Positions 13,251 to 24,523 of a DNA stretch of 64,000 nt are shown one piece after another. This DNA comes from Hydractinia echinata (taxonomy: Eukaryota > Cnidaria > Hydrozoa > Anthoathecata > Hydractiniidae), in assembly GCA_030067915.1 (NCBI GenBank), contig JASGCC010000182.1, positions 62,001 through 126,000 on the forward strand. Reading direction: 5' to 3'. A model generated the notes under the pieces. That model was not told the DNA's origin, did not search any database, and saw only the letters and a list, made by a program, of their open reading frames with translations. The position numbers and the translations under genes are program-made. How positions within the stretch are numbered: position 1 is the stretch's first letter; the number at the start of each line of letters is the position of its first letter.

Positions 13251-13530
13251 ATTATCAACACTTAGAAAGGTTCATACTGGGTTACCTAAAATCATCAAAC
13301 AAAACCCATCTCATCACAAATTATTAGTACTTAAAACGGCCAATCAGTGGGAACACACTGTATCACTGGTTATTTTATTATTTCTTGTGAAAGAGAAAAC
13401 ATATTGTATGTATACATATACATAATAAATCTTCTGCATTTTTCTTATTTTCTTGTATACAGCAATGTACAATGGTCTAGCTACCTAGCTAGGGCCACCA
13501 TTAAAAGTGTGTTATGTTCACGTCTTCCAA

Positions 13531-13594
13531 CCGACTCACTTTGGTTAAAAAAATCCTGATCCGGATCAGGATTTTTTTAACCAAAGTGAGTCGG
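13531..13594. repeat. Perfect 64-bp palindrome
   Basis: Arms 13531-13562 and 13563-13594 are exact reverse complements with no spacer; the centre is atcc|ggat. The first arm begins ccgactcactttggtt. The symmetry stops abruptly on both sides. I see no flanking element that explains it. Confidence 0.97.
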
Positions 13595-13954
13595 AAAAAA
13601 TCCAGAAAAAATGATTAAAGTGGTGCTAAGTTGCTTATGGTCCTGGAAACATATTTTACTTTTGCAGATTGGAAGATCCGTTGAAAAAATTCAGCTTATT
13701 GACAGACTCATTTTTGCATATTTGACCTAGCTATCTTCTGTCGCTAGAGATTAGATCATATCCCAGCCTTTCTAATTCACATTGGCACACCACAATTGCA
13801 ACAGGAATACCAACGTGTTAACTAGCAAGCAGGCAAATAACATATGTTGTTCCAGCCATTATGTTTTAGTGTTGCATATGCGCTCTGCCATGGGATTCAC
13901 TCTGTGGTGGAGCACTAGATGTATTGTATATTAGTTGTCGTTTTGTCTCTTGCT

Positions 13955-14337
13955 AATACACCTTTACGATAATTCAATTGTACATGCGTTCCTACGGCTC
14001 TCCATCGTTTTACAAAATCGGAAGAAAGGAGGTATATATATAAAAAACGTGTTTTTATAAGAGTTTGTTAGAGACGAAAGCATGTTTTCTCCAGTTTTTT
14101 AACTTCCTTTGTATCAATTTCTTTCAAATTTTCAGGAAACGTTAATAATAATAAGATATATACAACTTATATGTGTATATACTTTTTATTAAAAACAAAA
14201 CGCAGCAAGAAAAGTTATCACGAAAGAACGTGTTTTCTCCTTAATAAACTCTTATAAAAGTGTGATGTTTACCTCCTTCGATCGCAAAATAAGCTGCGAT
14301 GGAGTGTTAGTTTTCCCGAATTATCGTAAAGGTGTAT
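13955..14337. mobile_element. 383-bp MITE with TA target duplication
   Basis: Terminal inverted repeats begin atacacctttacgataattc at 13955 and end with its complement at 14337, and are flanked on both sides by TA. Similarity between the arms continues in patches (ctccatcg, gga-ggta, ttataagagttt) towards the middle, so most of the element folds back on itself. There is no coding capacity. TA duplication and size fit a non-autonomous Tc1/mariner-type element. Confidence 0.75.
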
Positions 14338-14339
14338 TA

Positions 14340-15223
14340 TATAGAGTGTATTATAATATGTGTTCTAAAAGAATTATTAGTCAATTTTCTCCTTTTCATT
14401 AGTTTTTTGCACATCTTTTACATCTTTTTTCCATGCATTTAGTCTTCAACATGTTGCATATTATAGAATTGAATATATATATAGCTATATAGTTTAACTA
14501 TCGAGTGAAATCTTTAAAAATCTAGCCGACTGACCAACTTATTTTTTTAATGAATTCAGAACACAAACATATATTTTCGATGCATGGCCTTGTCTTGTTG
14601 CTGAGATATTTAAAAGGTTTCTGTAGCTAACTTGATTGAGAGCTTTAAAACACTCTCTAGAACCACCTTTATGGTCTGTCCTAGAAAAAATTACAGAATA
14701 TCCCCTAAAGCCTGCCATCAGATCTATCTTTGGCCTCAGAATAGATAGCTTTACATTTAAAATAGCGTCAGAAAAGTAGTACGTAGAGAGGTACACCTTA
14801 CAACCAGAAAAGAACGGTAAACCACAATCAGCAGCACAACAGGTACCTAAACCAAGCCGTTTGACATATTTACCTCGAGCTGTTATGTTGTCCTGTCCTC
14901 ATGACGGAGGGTCGCGGCAGCCTAGAGGACCGACAGAGGGGGAACAGCCACCATCAGCGCCCTATGTCATTATGTTGTCAAAATAACGGGCTACCGTGTG
15001 GCTGATTTGGACTTTATGGAACACTTTTATCAAAAAAGCTACAAAAAAACGGCCGCGTTTTATAATTTGCGGTTGCGTTTTTCTTCAAAAGAATTTCTTA
15101 AATTCGGTCTGTAATATTTTGAGCGTCGTCTTATCTTCTCCGCCTGGTCCTCAGTTTTTATCGATTTCTCCCTGCATTTGCATTCGTTCCAACAGCTTGT
15201 TAGGTTTTCCGTATTTTGAGTCT
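14340..15223. other. Intergenic, with a GC-richer island of unknown origin
   Basis: No exon is supported. A GC-richer patch at about 14855-14960 ('catgacggagggtcgcggc') stands out from its AT-rich surroundings and resembles the conserved part of a dispersed repeat or a structural RNA relic, but I cannot name it. Confidence 0.35.
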
Positions 15224-15230
15224 CTTAAGG

Positions 15231-15945
15231 CTTGGTTCTCACCTGGCACTAAAGAGCACTAAAGAGCGATAGAAATTGAGCACTAAAGAGCACTGGAAAA
15301 TGAGCGTCTGTTTTAAAGTGATTCACACTATAAGAGAAAAATCTTAATGTAAGAACTCTTTTCAGCATGGAACGTAGAAGAAGGTTTTTTTTGCTACTGC
15401 TTTTGCTACGTTTACAAAAATTGAAACACAATTTGAAGAAAAAAGATTTTGGCTACGTCCAATATTCGGGCTACGAAATGAAAAAGGGGAATAAAGCGCA
15501 GGAAAGTTTCTAACACATTCTGCTAGCCGTTCATCCTCTGCTATGCATGAAGGTTGGTTACGTCTCGATTTCTCCAACGGACATTTTCCTCTGTTTTGAA
15601 ACACACACAGAAACACACAGAGACTATATTCACAATTCACACTCTATTTCATCATTTGGAAATCATGTTCTGTACAAAATACTTCTGCACGAATGTTGGC
15701 ACCTTTGATCTCAGAAGAAAACATAACAATGAAACGAGCACTAGAATCTTGTGCTGTTATCAAAAAATTTTGATAACAGCACTAAGCCTTAGTGCTCGTC
15801 AGTGCTCGAAAAACACCACTGATGAGCGACAATGAGCACTAAGGAGCGTTGAAACTGATTCTGACTTATGAAAAAAACTCGAGATATCGCTCGTTAGCGC
15901 TCTTTAGTGCTCTTTAGTGCTCCTTAGTGCCAGGTGAGAACCAAG
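15231..15945. mobile_element. 715-bp inverted-repeat transposon with subterminal GCACTAAAGAGC repeats
   Basis: The terminal inverted repeat starts CTTGGTTCTCACCTGGCACT and its complement closes the element at 15945. Flanks read cttaagg (15224-15230) and cttaaagg (15946-15953), a 7/8-base target duplication differing by one base, which suits hAT- or P-like elements. Both subterminal regions hold several copies of GCACTAAAGAGC or close variants, typical of transposase-binding clusters. The interior has a 32-bp hairpin at 15751-15782. No transposase frame is visible, so the element is non-autonomous. Confidence 0.8.
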
Positions 15946-15953
15946 CTTAAAGG

Positions 15954-17385
15954 GGCTACGGAACGGCTGTTGGTTTTCGACTTTAGTGACTTACACGAAA
16001 GTCGAGCTGATGGCGGTGAAAAACAAACTGGCTATTTTTCCGGCATGTATGTAATTTACAGACTCGAACATATAGATATATCTAGAATTTTTATCTTCTC
16101 CAGCCTTGGTCATGTTTTCATCCAGAATGAGTCTCGCTGAAATATTTCTTTGTAATATACTTTTCGAAAAAAAATATTGAACCAGCGAGCAAAGTGCGCT
16201 GGTCTACATTGCGCAAAACGCGTTTGCCGGATTTTTAATGTGCGCGGGACGGAATGTGAGCATTTTAACCGGTGTCGTAGCCCCTAAATTACAAAGAACC
16301 TAACGAGTCCTGGGGAGGAGGTTTCTATTCGACGACATAACACTTTCTTCTGTTTTCTAGCAACTTTTTCCGTAAGCTAACGTTTTTGTACAGTAAAATG
16401 AATTATTAATTTCATTTGTACTAATACATCGATGCACCACCACGAACAAACTGTATCGGATAAAACATAAGAGAAACAATCCACATAATCTTCCGTCAAC
16501 ACATAAACAGACATTTCCCACTTCAATGTTCTTTTCACTTTCTAATGTAATGTGGTTTTCGCGCTAACTTCAGAAAGAAATAAAAATGTAAAGTAAGTTG
16601 AATTACCAGAAGAAGTCTAAAGATAATTAAAATAATTTATCGATTTTTTTTGCAACTATTTTTTATCCACATACGTAAAATGAATTCGATAAAATGGATC
16701 GCATATCATCCCCCAGTACTTTTACACGCTCGAAGTCGACAAAATGGATCGTGTATCGCCTGCTTTATGTCACTAGTGTTCTTCAATACTTGTTAGCATT
16801 TTTTTTTATATTTTTAATCTTTTAGGGGTTTTTTATATAAGATAAGACTTTTCGAATTATTCGACGTCATCTCTTATATCATAAGAAGGCAAAACTTGGG
16901 GACGAGGGTGGGTATTGATTCTTTAAATGTGCATCTTCTCGTGGAGTCAAACAGAGCCTTCTTTTGCTCTTTTACTGCTGTTTTATAATGTGATTTTCTT
17001 TTTTCCACAGTGGATACAGATAACATTATGTTCTTTGTTTTGATACGTAGTTGCTTAGTAACAATCCACCATGGAAAGGATATGATTTCAAATGTATTTT
17101 CAAATATATATTTCTCGATTTGAAATATATTTTGGGATTTAGGAAATAAACTTCTTGATTTAAAATAATTATTACTTGATTTAAAAATGTTTTAAAAATG
17201 TAACTCAATCCTCCGAGTTACGTGGTTATGTCATTGAATCTCGGTTAATGTAACTTATTTTCGTAGTAATCGAGGCAAGTTACGCATGCGCCTGATAGCG
17301 CATGATTGAATAGAACTTTCCCACCCATTTTTACTCACAAGTCAATTCTATTCGTACGGGTTAGACGATTCACAGAGAAGAAATC
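15954..17385. other. Intergenic and 5' flank of the DIRS-type element
   Basis: No gene is seen. Two imperfect copies of gataaaatggatcgcatatc lie at about 16688 and 16738. A run of 'cttgatttaaaa'-like words covers 17095-17195. The region from about 17205 is probably the untranslated left end of the retroelement that follows; a stretch at 17251-17275 is partly the inverse complement of sequence at 21345-21375, which may be its inverted terminal repeat. Confidence 0.4.
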
Positions 17386-18046
17386 ATGTCTAGTGGCGAA
17401 AGTGTATCAAGAGGTCAGAAAAGACGGAGAGAAGACAGATCTGCTCAGGAAAGTCTTTCTCTTTCTAGTATTAAAAATTATTTTGACAAAAAGTTTGAAG
17501 ATATCCAAGCAAAGTTTGAAAAGGATAATCACAAACTAGCAAAGAAATTCAAAAAGGAACCAGAACTTTCTTTTAAGTTTAAGGGGAACAAAAAACAATA
17601 CGAGTTTAATGAATCTATTCGACGTGACCTTGAGACGTTGAGAGATCTGATAAAGCAAGGCTCAAAGCACAGATCTACAAAAATGTTACAGGAGATAGTT
17701 TCTAATATTGAAAAAAGGAACAAATTAATTAAAATTGCTGACAGATCTATTGTAGGGTGGAGTACCGTCGACGAACACATCTCAGATGACCTGGCTAGCG
17801 ACTCCGCAGACGAGCGAAAAATTAAAGCTGCTGAAAATCGTGCCATCAGAAAAAAGCACATTTAATCGCACCAGGAAATCAAAGTTGTCGGATGTATCGT
17901 CAACGATCTCGAAAGCTCCAGATAAAATTTAGTTTCGGAATGCTGAATCAGACTTCAGACGAGTTGTTCACCCCAGTGCGACTAGCTTCAAGCCAACAGG
18001 AACTTGCTTCAGCTGCGGAAAAAACAGACACTGGCGAAAATAATGC
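17386..18046 (+). pseudogene. DIRS gag-like ORF with separated, broken zinc knuckle
   Basis: The intact frame 17386-17865 encodes 159 residues, rich in Lys/Arg and Glu with predicted helices. Its end carries the patch GWSTVDEH followed by LASDSADERKI, which I recognise from ORF1 proteins of DIRS-type elements. A CX2CX4HX4C zinc knuckle follows at 18005-18046 but in the next frame, and a TAA (18041-18043) falls between its His and last Cys. The protein would package element RNA in an intact copy. The start codon context is plausible, shortly after an AT-rich leader. Confidence 0.75.
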
Positions 18047-18254
18047 CCGAAGCTAAAAGATAAAAGTACATTTAAAGATAAGTTAATATTTCCTCTAATT
18101 TCGTCTGAAACATGTAAATCCAAATCCAATAATAAATTTGAAAGTGTAAAAGGCAATTTAAAAAACAAAATTTCCTTTTGGGAATCCATAAAAGCAACCA
18201 GAACAATTATAGATATCCTAAAACATGGCTATAAAATTCCATTTTTCTCGACCC

Positions 18255-20050
18255 CGAAAAAAGCGCATTTTGAAAATAATAGGTCAGCTCTTATGGAAAA
18301 AGAATTCGTTACTGCCGCAATAAAAGAACTGCTTGAGAGTGGAAGGATTCGGGAAACTGAATTCACTCCTCACGTTGTAAACCCATTATCCGTTTCTACT
18401 CAAGGTAATGGCAAAAAAACGCCGTATCTTGGATTTAAGACATGTAAATAAGCATATATATAAAGACAAAGTAAAATTTGATGACTGGAGAGTCATGGAA
18501 GAATACTTAAAGAGGGATAGCTTCATGTTTCAGTTTGATCTGAAGCAAGGTTATCACCATATTGATATATTTGAAGAACATCAAACTTATCTTGGATTTT
18601 CTTGGAAATTTGAAGGGATAACAAAACATTTCGTATTCACTGTTCTACCTTTTGGCTTAACTTCTGCCCCATTTATTTTTACAAAAGTAATGCGTTGTCT
18701 GGTTAAATATTGGAGGGAAAGCGCGATTTGTATTTCTGTGTACCTTGATGATGGTTTAGGAGTCGCAAGCTCATACGAAACATGTTTAAAACAGTCGGAA
18801 TTTGTTCAGGAGACTTTATTTAAAAGCGGATTCGTTGTTAACAACGATAAAAGTAAAAGAATCCACAAAAAGAAGTAATCTGGTTAGGCGTTAAAGCAGA
18901 TTTGCAAAGAAATGTTTTCACTATCCCTCAAATACGAGTTAACTCCATCTTAGATTGTATTAATAAGGCCATTCAAAACTTACCGTATGCAAGAGCGAGA
19001 AATTTAGCAAGGCTGTGTGGCAAAATTGTTTTTACAAAATTCGTTGTGAAAGAATTAATTCAATTAAAAACTAGAAACTTATACAAAATCATTGATGCAG
19101 AAATGTCTTGGGATTCTCGAATTAATCTGAAAGAAAAAGATCAGGCTATTAAGGAAATTATCTTTTGGCGTGATAATTTTGAAATGTTTAACAAAAGAGA
19201 AATCATTCCCTACAGAATTCCACAAATAGATGTTTATTCGGACGCTAGTGATTACGCTATAGGAGCGCACGTAAGAACGGACAGCAAAACATACACCTGT
19301 TTTAAGAATTTTAAAGTTCATGAGAAAAACTTTAGTTCCACATGGCAGGAATTATATGCAATTCTGTTCACATTAGAAACATTCAAAACCATATTAAAAG
19401 TAAAAATTATAAATTGGAAATCGGACAATTTCGCAGCTACTATAATAACAAAATCAGGTAGTGCAAAATCCCAGCTACAAGAAATAGCTGAACGTATTTT
19501 CAAAATCGGTTTTGACTATTCTATCGATATCAATATATCATGGATACCTAGAAAAGAAAATCGTTTGGCAGATAAAATAAGTAAATATTTTGACTACGAT
19601 GATTGGCAAACTACAGAAAAGTGTTTCAATACACTGAACAGATTATGGGGCCCCCTGACAATTGACCGATTTGCAGACCACGAGAATGCGAAAACGCCAA
19701 TATTTAATTCACGATTTTGGTGTCCCAGAACAGCGATCGTCGATGCGTTCACTGTCGCGTGGGGAAATGAAAATAATTACTTAGTCCCGCCTACGTCATT
19801 AGTGGGCAGAACTTTAAGTCACATGGAAGCGTCGAAAGCCATAGGTGTGCTAGTTGTTCCATACTGGAAATCTGCAAAATTTTGGCCGTTATTAATCAAC
19901 TCAGATTCGAAATTTAAGACGTTTGTCAAAGAATACCGTGTTTTTGAAAACACTAGCGATTATGTTAGATTGGGAAATAACCGTGATGCGGTTATTGGCT
20001 CTGCTACTTTTAAAAGCCCAATGATTGCGCTAAGAATAGCATTTTCGTAA
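18255..20050 (+). pseudogene. DIRS reverse transcriptase-RNase H polyprotein, frameshifted
   Basis: The domain reads in three pieces. Up to about 18412 an N-terminal part (…LLESGRIRE…HVVNPLSV) precedes a frame change at an A7 run. From 18408 to 18878 the palm follows, with LDLRHVNKHI, FQFDLKQGYHHIDI, FTVLPFGLTSAPFIF and the catalytic YLDD at 18741-18752. A second frame change near 18857 leads into a frame running to 20050. That part includes RNase H acidic residues in DVYSDASDYAIGAHV (about 19229), WQELYAI, WKSDN and ENRLADKIS. Then comes DRFADHENAKTPIFNSRFW and VVPYWKSAKFWPLL, the C-terminal region typical of DIRS-like elements, described in the literature as methyltransferase-like. Residues needed for catalysis remain, but the reading frame is broken. 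Confidence 0.85.
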
Positions 20051-20159
20051 AACCGAGACAGTAATTTTATGACGGATACAAAATTTTACATCGTGAATTG
20101 TTACGAAATGTGTAGGTCAGAATGATTGCAGATCCCTACTGCTGTGGAAACACAATCGT

Positions 20160-20310
20160 GAAAAGTGTAAACAGACCGGCAGTCAAGCCCCAGTTTAAGA
20201 GGAAGGTAGCATTAGCAGGAGTGCAGATGACTACTGGATATAAACTTTGGGTCGCTTAACCCATTATTTTAAGGAAGGTAGAATCAGCAGGATTGCAGAT
20301 GTCTACTTTG
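20160..20310 (+). repeat. Direct repeats between RNase H and recombinase ORFs
   Basis: Two copies of aggaaggtag(c/a)at(t/c)agcagg followed by a(g/t)tgcagatg(a/t)ctact lie at about 20200-20235 and 20273-20308, 72 bp apart. A weaker third match, gattgcagatccctact, lies at about 20124-20142. Ngaro and PAT elements carry split direct repeats, but normally near the termini, so the position here is unexpected. Confidence 0.7.
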
Positions 20311-20329
20311 TATTGAAACGACTGTATTA

Positions 20330-21271
20330 GGATTATATGTTGCCGGTTGTGCGAATAAAGAGCTTAAAGTACTAGCTGATCAAATTCCAAGTGTTTTGGA
20401 CAAATGTCGAGAACCAACTACTCTAAAGAAGTATACTTGTTATTTTAACCTTTGGAAAGATTGGACCGAACGGTACTCATTAAAATGTTTCCCAGCCGAC
20501 GAATTCCAGGTGGCATTATTTCTGTTGAGTTTAATTCAAGGTGATGCCATAAAATTTCACCACAACATCATTTCATGTCATGATCCTTGCGAAGCTCCTA
20601 TCGTTAAAAACATGCTTGAGGCGGCAAAGAGAATAAAGAAGCAACAAGTGAAGAAGAAAGATCCTATAACAGTAGACCACCTTAATTCGATTTTTAATTA
20701 TTTGGGAGGTGAAAATGCCGATTTGAAGAATTTAAGAACACTAGTGATATGCTTGATAGGATTTAGTGGCTTCTTAAGATTTAATGAAATTGTGAACTTA
20801 AGTCGATCTGACATCATTTTCTTTGACACGTACATGACACTTTTCATTAGCAAAAGCAAAACCGACGTTTACAGGAAAGGTTCAACGGTGTTTATTGCAG
20901 AAAATAATTTCGACTTGTGTCCCGTTAAGAATCTTAAGCAGTATTTAGTAAAAGCAGAAATTGCTGAAAATTCGGAAAAATTTATATTTCGAGCAATAAC
21001 CGCAGGAAATATACAGTCCCTGAGAAAAACAAACAAACCTATCTCGTACACGAGAGCAAGAGAAATGTTTTTAGATGTGATTAAGGATATAGGCTTAGAT
21101 CCAAGAAATTTCGGATTACACAGCCTTCGTTCAGGCGGTGCATCTAACAGTGGAGTTAATGATCGGTTGTTCAAACGACATGGACGTTGGAAGTCAGACC
21201 AGGCAAAAGACGGGTATGTTGACGATAACATAAGTGCTTTACTCTCTGTATCTCAGACATTAGGACTTTGA
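20330..21271 (+). CDS. Tyrosine recombinase of the DIRS-type element
   Basis: An open frame to the TGA at 21271 encodes about 300 residues. The exact start is uncertain: the frame stays open upstream of 20396, in phase with V-A-G-C-A-N-K-E. The catalytic set of tyrosine recombinases is present: Arg in GFLRFNEI (about 20770), HSLRSGG at 21119-21139, HGRW at 21179-21190 (His/Trp position) and the nucleophile Tyr in DGYVDD at about 21215. In an intact element it would join the circular cDNA intermediate to the target without a target duplication. Unlike the polyprotein it shows no internal stop, so it is either the youngest-decaying part or simply lucky. It lies 345 bp downstream of the RNase H frame. 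Confidence 0.88.
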   Translation, partial: GLYVAGCANKELKVLADQIPSVLDKCREPTTLKKYTCYFNLWKDWTERYSLKCFPADEFQVALFLLSLIQGDAIKFHHNIISCHDPCEAPIVKNMLEAAKRIKKQQVKKKDPITVDHLNSIFNYLGGENADLKNLRTLVICLIGFSGFLRFNEIVNLSRSDIIFFDTYMTLFISKSKTDVYRKGSTVFIAENNFDLCPVKNLKQYLVKAEIAENSEKFIFRAITAGNIQSLRKTNKPISYTRAREMFLDVIKDIGLDPRNFGLHSLRSGGASNSGVNDRLFKRHGRWKSDQAKDGYVDDNISALLSVSQTLGL

Positions 21272-21307
21272 AATCACCCCTACTTTTAAGCACAGAATAC
21301 CGAAGAT

Positions 21308-21340
21308 GACTCCACTCACTAAATTTTAGTGAGTGGAGTC
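21308..21340. repeat. Hairpin directly after the recombinase ORF
   Basis: A perfect 16-bp inverted repeat with a single-base centre, arm gactccactcactaaa, lies 37 bp after the recombinase stop. It could belong to the element's 3' end structure. Confidence 0.9.
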
Positions 21341-21409
21341 TTGAAGAGATTACGTAGACAATAAGGCTCTTATTTTCGGTTGAACAAAGTGAGTAAGAAA
21401 ATAAGTGAA

Positions 21410-21530
21410 CAACTATCCACTCTACGTCCCGAAAGGAGATATATACAACGCCGCACTTTTGATACAGTCTCTGCTTGTGGTGTTTCACTTTATTTTAATA
21501 ATTAAAACTTTCTGGGAATTTCCAAATGTC
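21410..21530 (+). repeat. Fragment of the 27/34-kb duplicated unit
   Basis: Sequence from gaacaactatcc through acttttgatacagtctc to ctgggaatttccaa matches the stretches at about 27190-27310 and 34225-34350 in the tandem duplication. A piece of the same repeat therefore exists a third time, next to the retroelement's 3' end. Confidence 0.7.
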
Positions 21531-24523
21531 GTCTCAGAAATCTTCTATTATTTCTCAGCAATTTAAATTTCAACTTTTGCTTTTCACAATATATGTCTGG
21601 CGCAAATTGATATAAGTATATCCAAAGTCCCTCTTCAAAATAATAAAGAAATGGAGGAGTGAGGTTAATCTTATATCAACATGGTTGTCAGCTCAGAAAT
21701 CACCAGTCACTTTCTTACGGCTCATGCATTTGCTCTCCTAAGGCGTGGCATTACGCTAAAATTTACTAAATTAAATTATTTATTTTTTTATGAAAATACC
21801 ATCATCTTTCCTAAAAGGCTCGAAAATTCTCATCAAAAGTCCTCAAATTTCATTCTCATCCCCGGAGCTATTTGAGATAGAACTTGGAAAGTAGTACAAC
21901 ATTCTCGTCTCCGGACACGAAAATGTCTCTCTGAAGAATTTGACTCCATGTCATCCATGTCAACTTTCACGATCGGATGATTGTCTCCTAATTGACAAGT
22001 CACACCAGGAAAAATTGCCACAAAATTCTCAGATGATTTTATGATACTAATGCTTCGCTGATGATGTGCCTGATGATTGATGCACTTATTTTTGGGGAAT
22101 TGACCAACCTCGTTTCCAGGGCAATTTTTGCTTGTCTGATATCCTAATCTCACTTCTAAAGTCGTACGAAAACTGTTAAATTCAGTTTTACAAATAATCG
22201 CTCAGATAGTATAAATGAGCTAATTAGTGTTGCAGGATTAGGGATGTATATTGTTTGGATATTAAAAGATAAACAAGAAACGATTGCGCATAAAAGTTAT
22301 ATATATATTAATTTTACTGTAGCCAGCAGTATGTCGTATTATTAAACAACAACACTATTCTGATTTCAAGAAAAAACATGGAAAAGACACAGTTAGCTGT
22401 AAAGCAGACAATGAAGCTTTTAACGGCTAATTATACTAAGCGTAGCGTTTAATTATCCTGCATCGACTAACTATATATTCTGTTACAGGCTAATCATCAG
22501 TTCACCCTGACTGTTCGGTGCAAGCAAAAATAAACTTTTCTCACTTTTCGACAACTTTTCTGAAAAAAATATAAAAAAAATTCTGTGCGAATATATATAT
22601 TTTTATCTGATAGAAGTAGCCCCTTTTCCCTATAAGAACAGGAGCTGGGTGTCCAGCTATGAAAATATTACACAAAGCAGGACAAAGGTTTTTTTTGCTG
22701 GCTCTTTAAAAAAAGGCACTCTAATCAAAGCACTATTTTATGTAGCTAGCTAGCTGGATAGCTAAGTAAATTCACGACTATAAAAAGGGGTATGTATTTC
22801 AGCACCAATCAAAAGGAGACCCAAGTCAGCACCAAAAATTGAGATAGCTAGCTAGCCAGCACACTTTTCTCACTTATATATAAAATAATTCTTACCTGAT
22901 AAAATAATTTAAAGAATAGTGAGTAGCTTTATACAGCTATCATCCCTCAGTTCTCTATAAACTGTTTCCTTATAAAAAGCTGTATAAAACTAAACGACCA
23001 ACCAACCCTTTTAGTCATAGCCGTACACAGAATGTTCTGGCCACACGAAGAGTACACAAACTCTGTTCAGATTGGTCATTAAATTGGCAAAGATTAAAAT
23101 GAAGCATCTTCATTGGCTTTCGAGAAAATAGAATTTTTCTCGAGATTTTAGCCTGGACACAGACTTAGCAGCGTCCAGGCTCTGGGCTGTCTCTATTTCT
23201 CTATCTCCTCAGGCGATTTTAAAGATTCCGCCTTCGCCGGCGGAAATCAACAAGAAGCCCGATGGCTTGAAGATTTCCGCCATCAGAATAGATTATAAGT
23301 ATGGGAGTAAAACATGTCATATAGTGCGAGACTATCCTCAGAGAACAAAAACGCGATGCATGTTATCTGCAACCAAAGTTTAACAAGTTTAAAAACAAAA
23401 GATGGGTGGGTGTATACGAATTAATATGAGCATTTTTCATTGTTTTTCTGAAATCACGTGATTTTTCTATTGTATACAAAAATAAGAAACGAATGTCGGA
23501 AAAAAACGCAAATGTTATGCGGTAAAGTGCCGCGCCGCAGGAAACTGCGTTTTCAGTGTGAAATTTTTTTTAGCCGTCCCAAGACAAAGTAAAGTCTCAA
23601 AATTTAAGAACATGTTAAGAACATGTTAAGGCTTTGTGAAGCTTGAGTACATATATTTAAAAAATAAGGAACTATAATACAATTGTAGCATAAACTGAGT
23701 TAACACCAGGTTACTATTCAACCATTGTCTCTTTATAGCAGCACTTCAATGATTTGAACAGGCCATTTATTAAAAAGAGACAAATCAATACTTCATGTGA
23801 TGCAAAAGGTATATAAATCTTTATCAAGCTGATACATAATTAGTTTATCACTTTGAGTAAAAGATTGCTAGGAAGTGCAGAATTAATTAGTGCAAAATTG
23901 GGGTTTTCATGGGACACTTTAGCAGTATTTAAGCATTTAATTTACGTTAGTGTCAATCTTAATTTTTTTTGCGTAGTGCAAAACTTATTAGTGAAAATTG
24001 CCATTTTTGGGTTTTTTGTGTCCACCCTTTTTTATTCCACACACTTTTATTCTCCCACTTTTTTATACCCTTAACAAGTTGGCGATGGACATATTTACAC
24101 GAGACTTTGCCCAGAACGGTGGCTGGAAAGGTCCCCTGTTCACATGAACCGATATTTTTTGGAAACTCTGAAAGGTCATAAAAAGTGTATTTTTCACATG
24201 GTAAATTTGTCCATACACAACATATTTATCCCTCTATCCAATTTTAAAACCACCAGGACATAAAACGTATATAAGAGACAAGTAAAGTAAATATACATAA
24301 TTTTACTGACTTTGAACAGGTGTACAGGACTTCTTATAAAAAGTGTTTACAACACATTTCACATGAAAGAAAGACTACTACAAAAATTATGACTACTTGT
24401 GAAAATATTTAAATTTTTTAGTTAAACACCTTTGTACTCAGTAAAACACAATTTCAGTGAAATATCACCAGAAATACGAAAAAACATATTTTCTTCGAAA
24501 TTTAAACCTACTTTCATCAGGTT
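21531..24523. other. Repeat-rich intergenic region
   Basis: No exon is supported. TAGCTAGC-type palindromic words recur at about 22740-22860. The segment 22860-22930 shares 'ttctcactta...aataattcttacctgataa' with about 26000-26045, so it belongs to a dispersed repeat. 23145-23290 is described separately. Confidence 0.45.
23145..23290. repeat. Dispersed repeat with GGCGGAAATC foldback
   Basis: A gtccaggct / tgtctctat-tctctatctcc / aggcgattttaaagattccgcc block is followed by an inverted repeat whose arms contain ggcggaaatc and its complement around 'aagaagcccg'. Related pieces occur at about 26420-26462, 40232-40370 (reverse), 44492-44530 and 49622-49660, always with aatcttcaagcc or cttcttgtt at the edge. 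This is a multi-copy family, not a gene. Confidence 0.7.

Larger units (their letters stand above)
17386..21271 (+). mobile_element. Degenerate DIRS-superfamily (tyrosine recombinase) retrotransposon
   Basis: A gag-like region, a zinc knuckle, a reverse transcriptase, an RNase H, a downstream domain of the DIRS type and a tyrosine recombinase occur in this order on the plus strand. Use of a tyrosine recombinase instead of a DDE integrase defines the DIRS/Ngaro/PAT group. There are no long terminal direct repeats. The polyprotein frame is broken at least three times (frame change before the knuckle, a stop in the knuckle, frame changes near 18415 and 18857), so this copy should be inactive. 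It is an invertebrate genomic retroelement, not a virus. Confidence 0.88.

Noticed and set aside
17529..17861. Long antisense frame over the gag-like ORF
   Set aside because: Shadow of the coding strand with no motif of its own.
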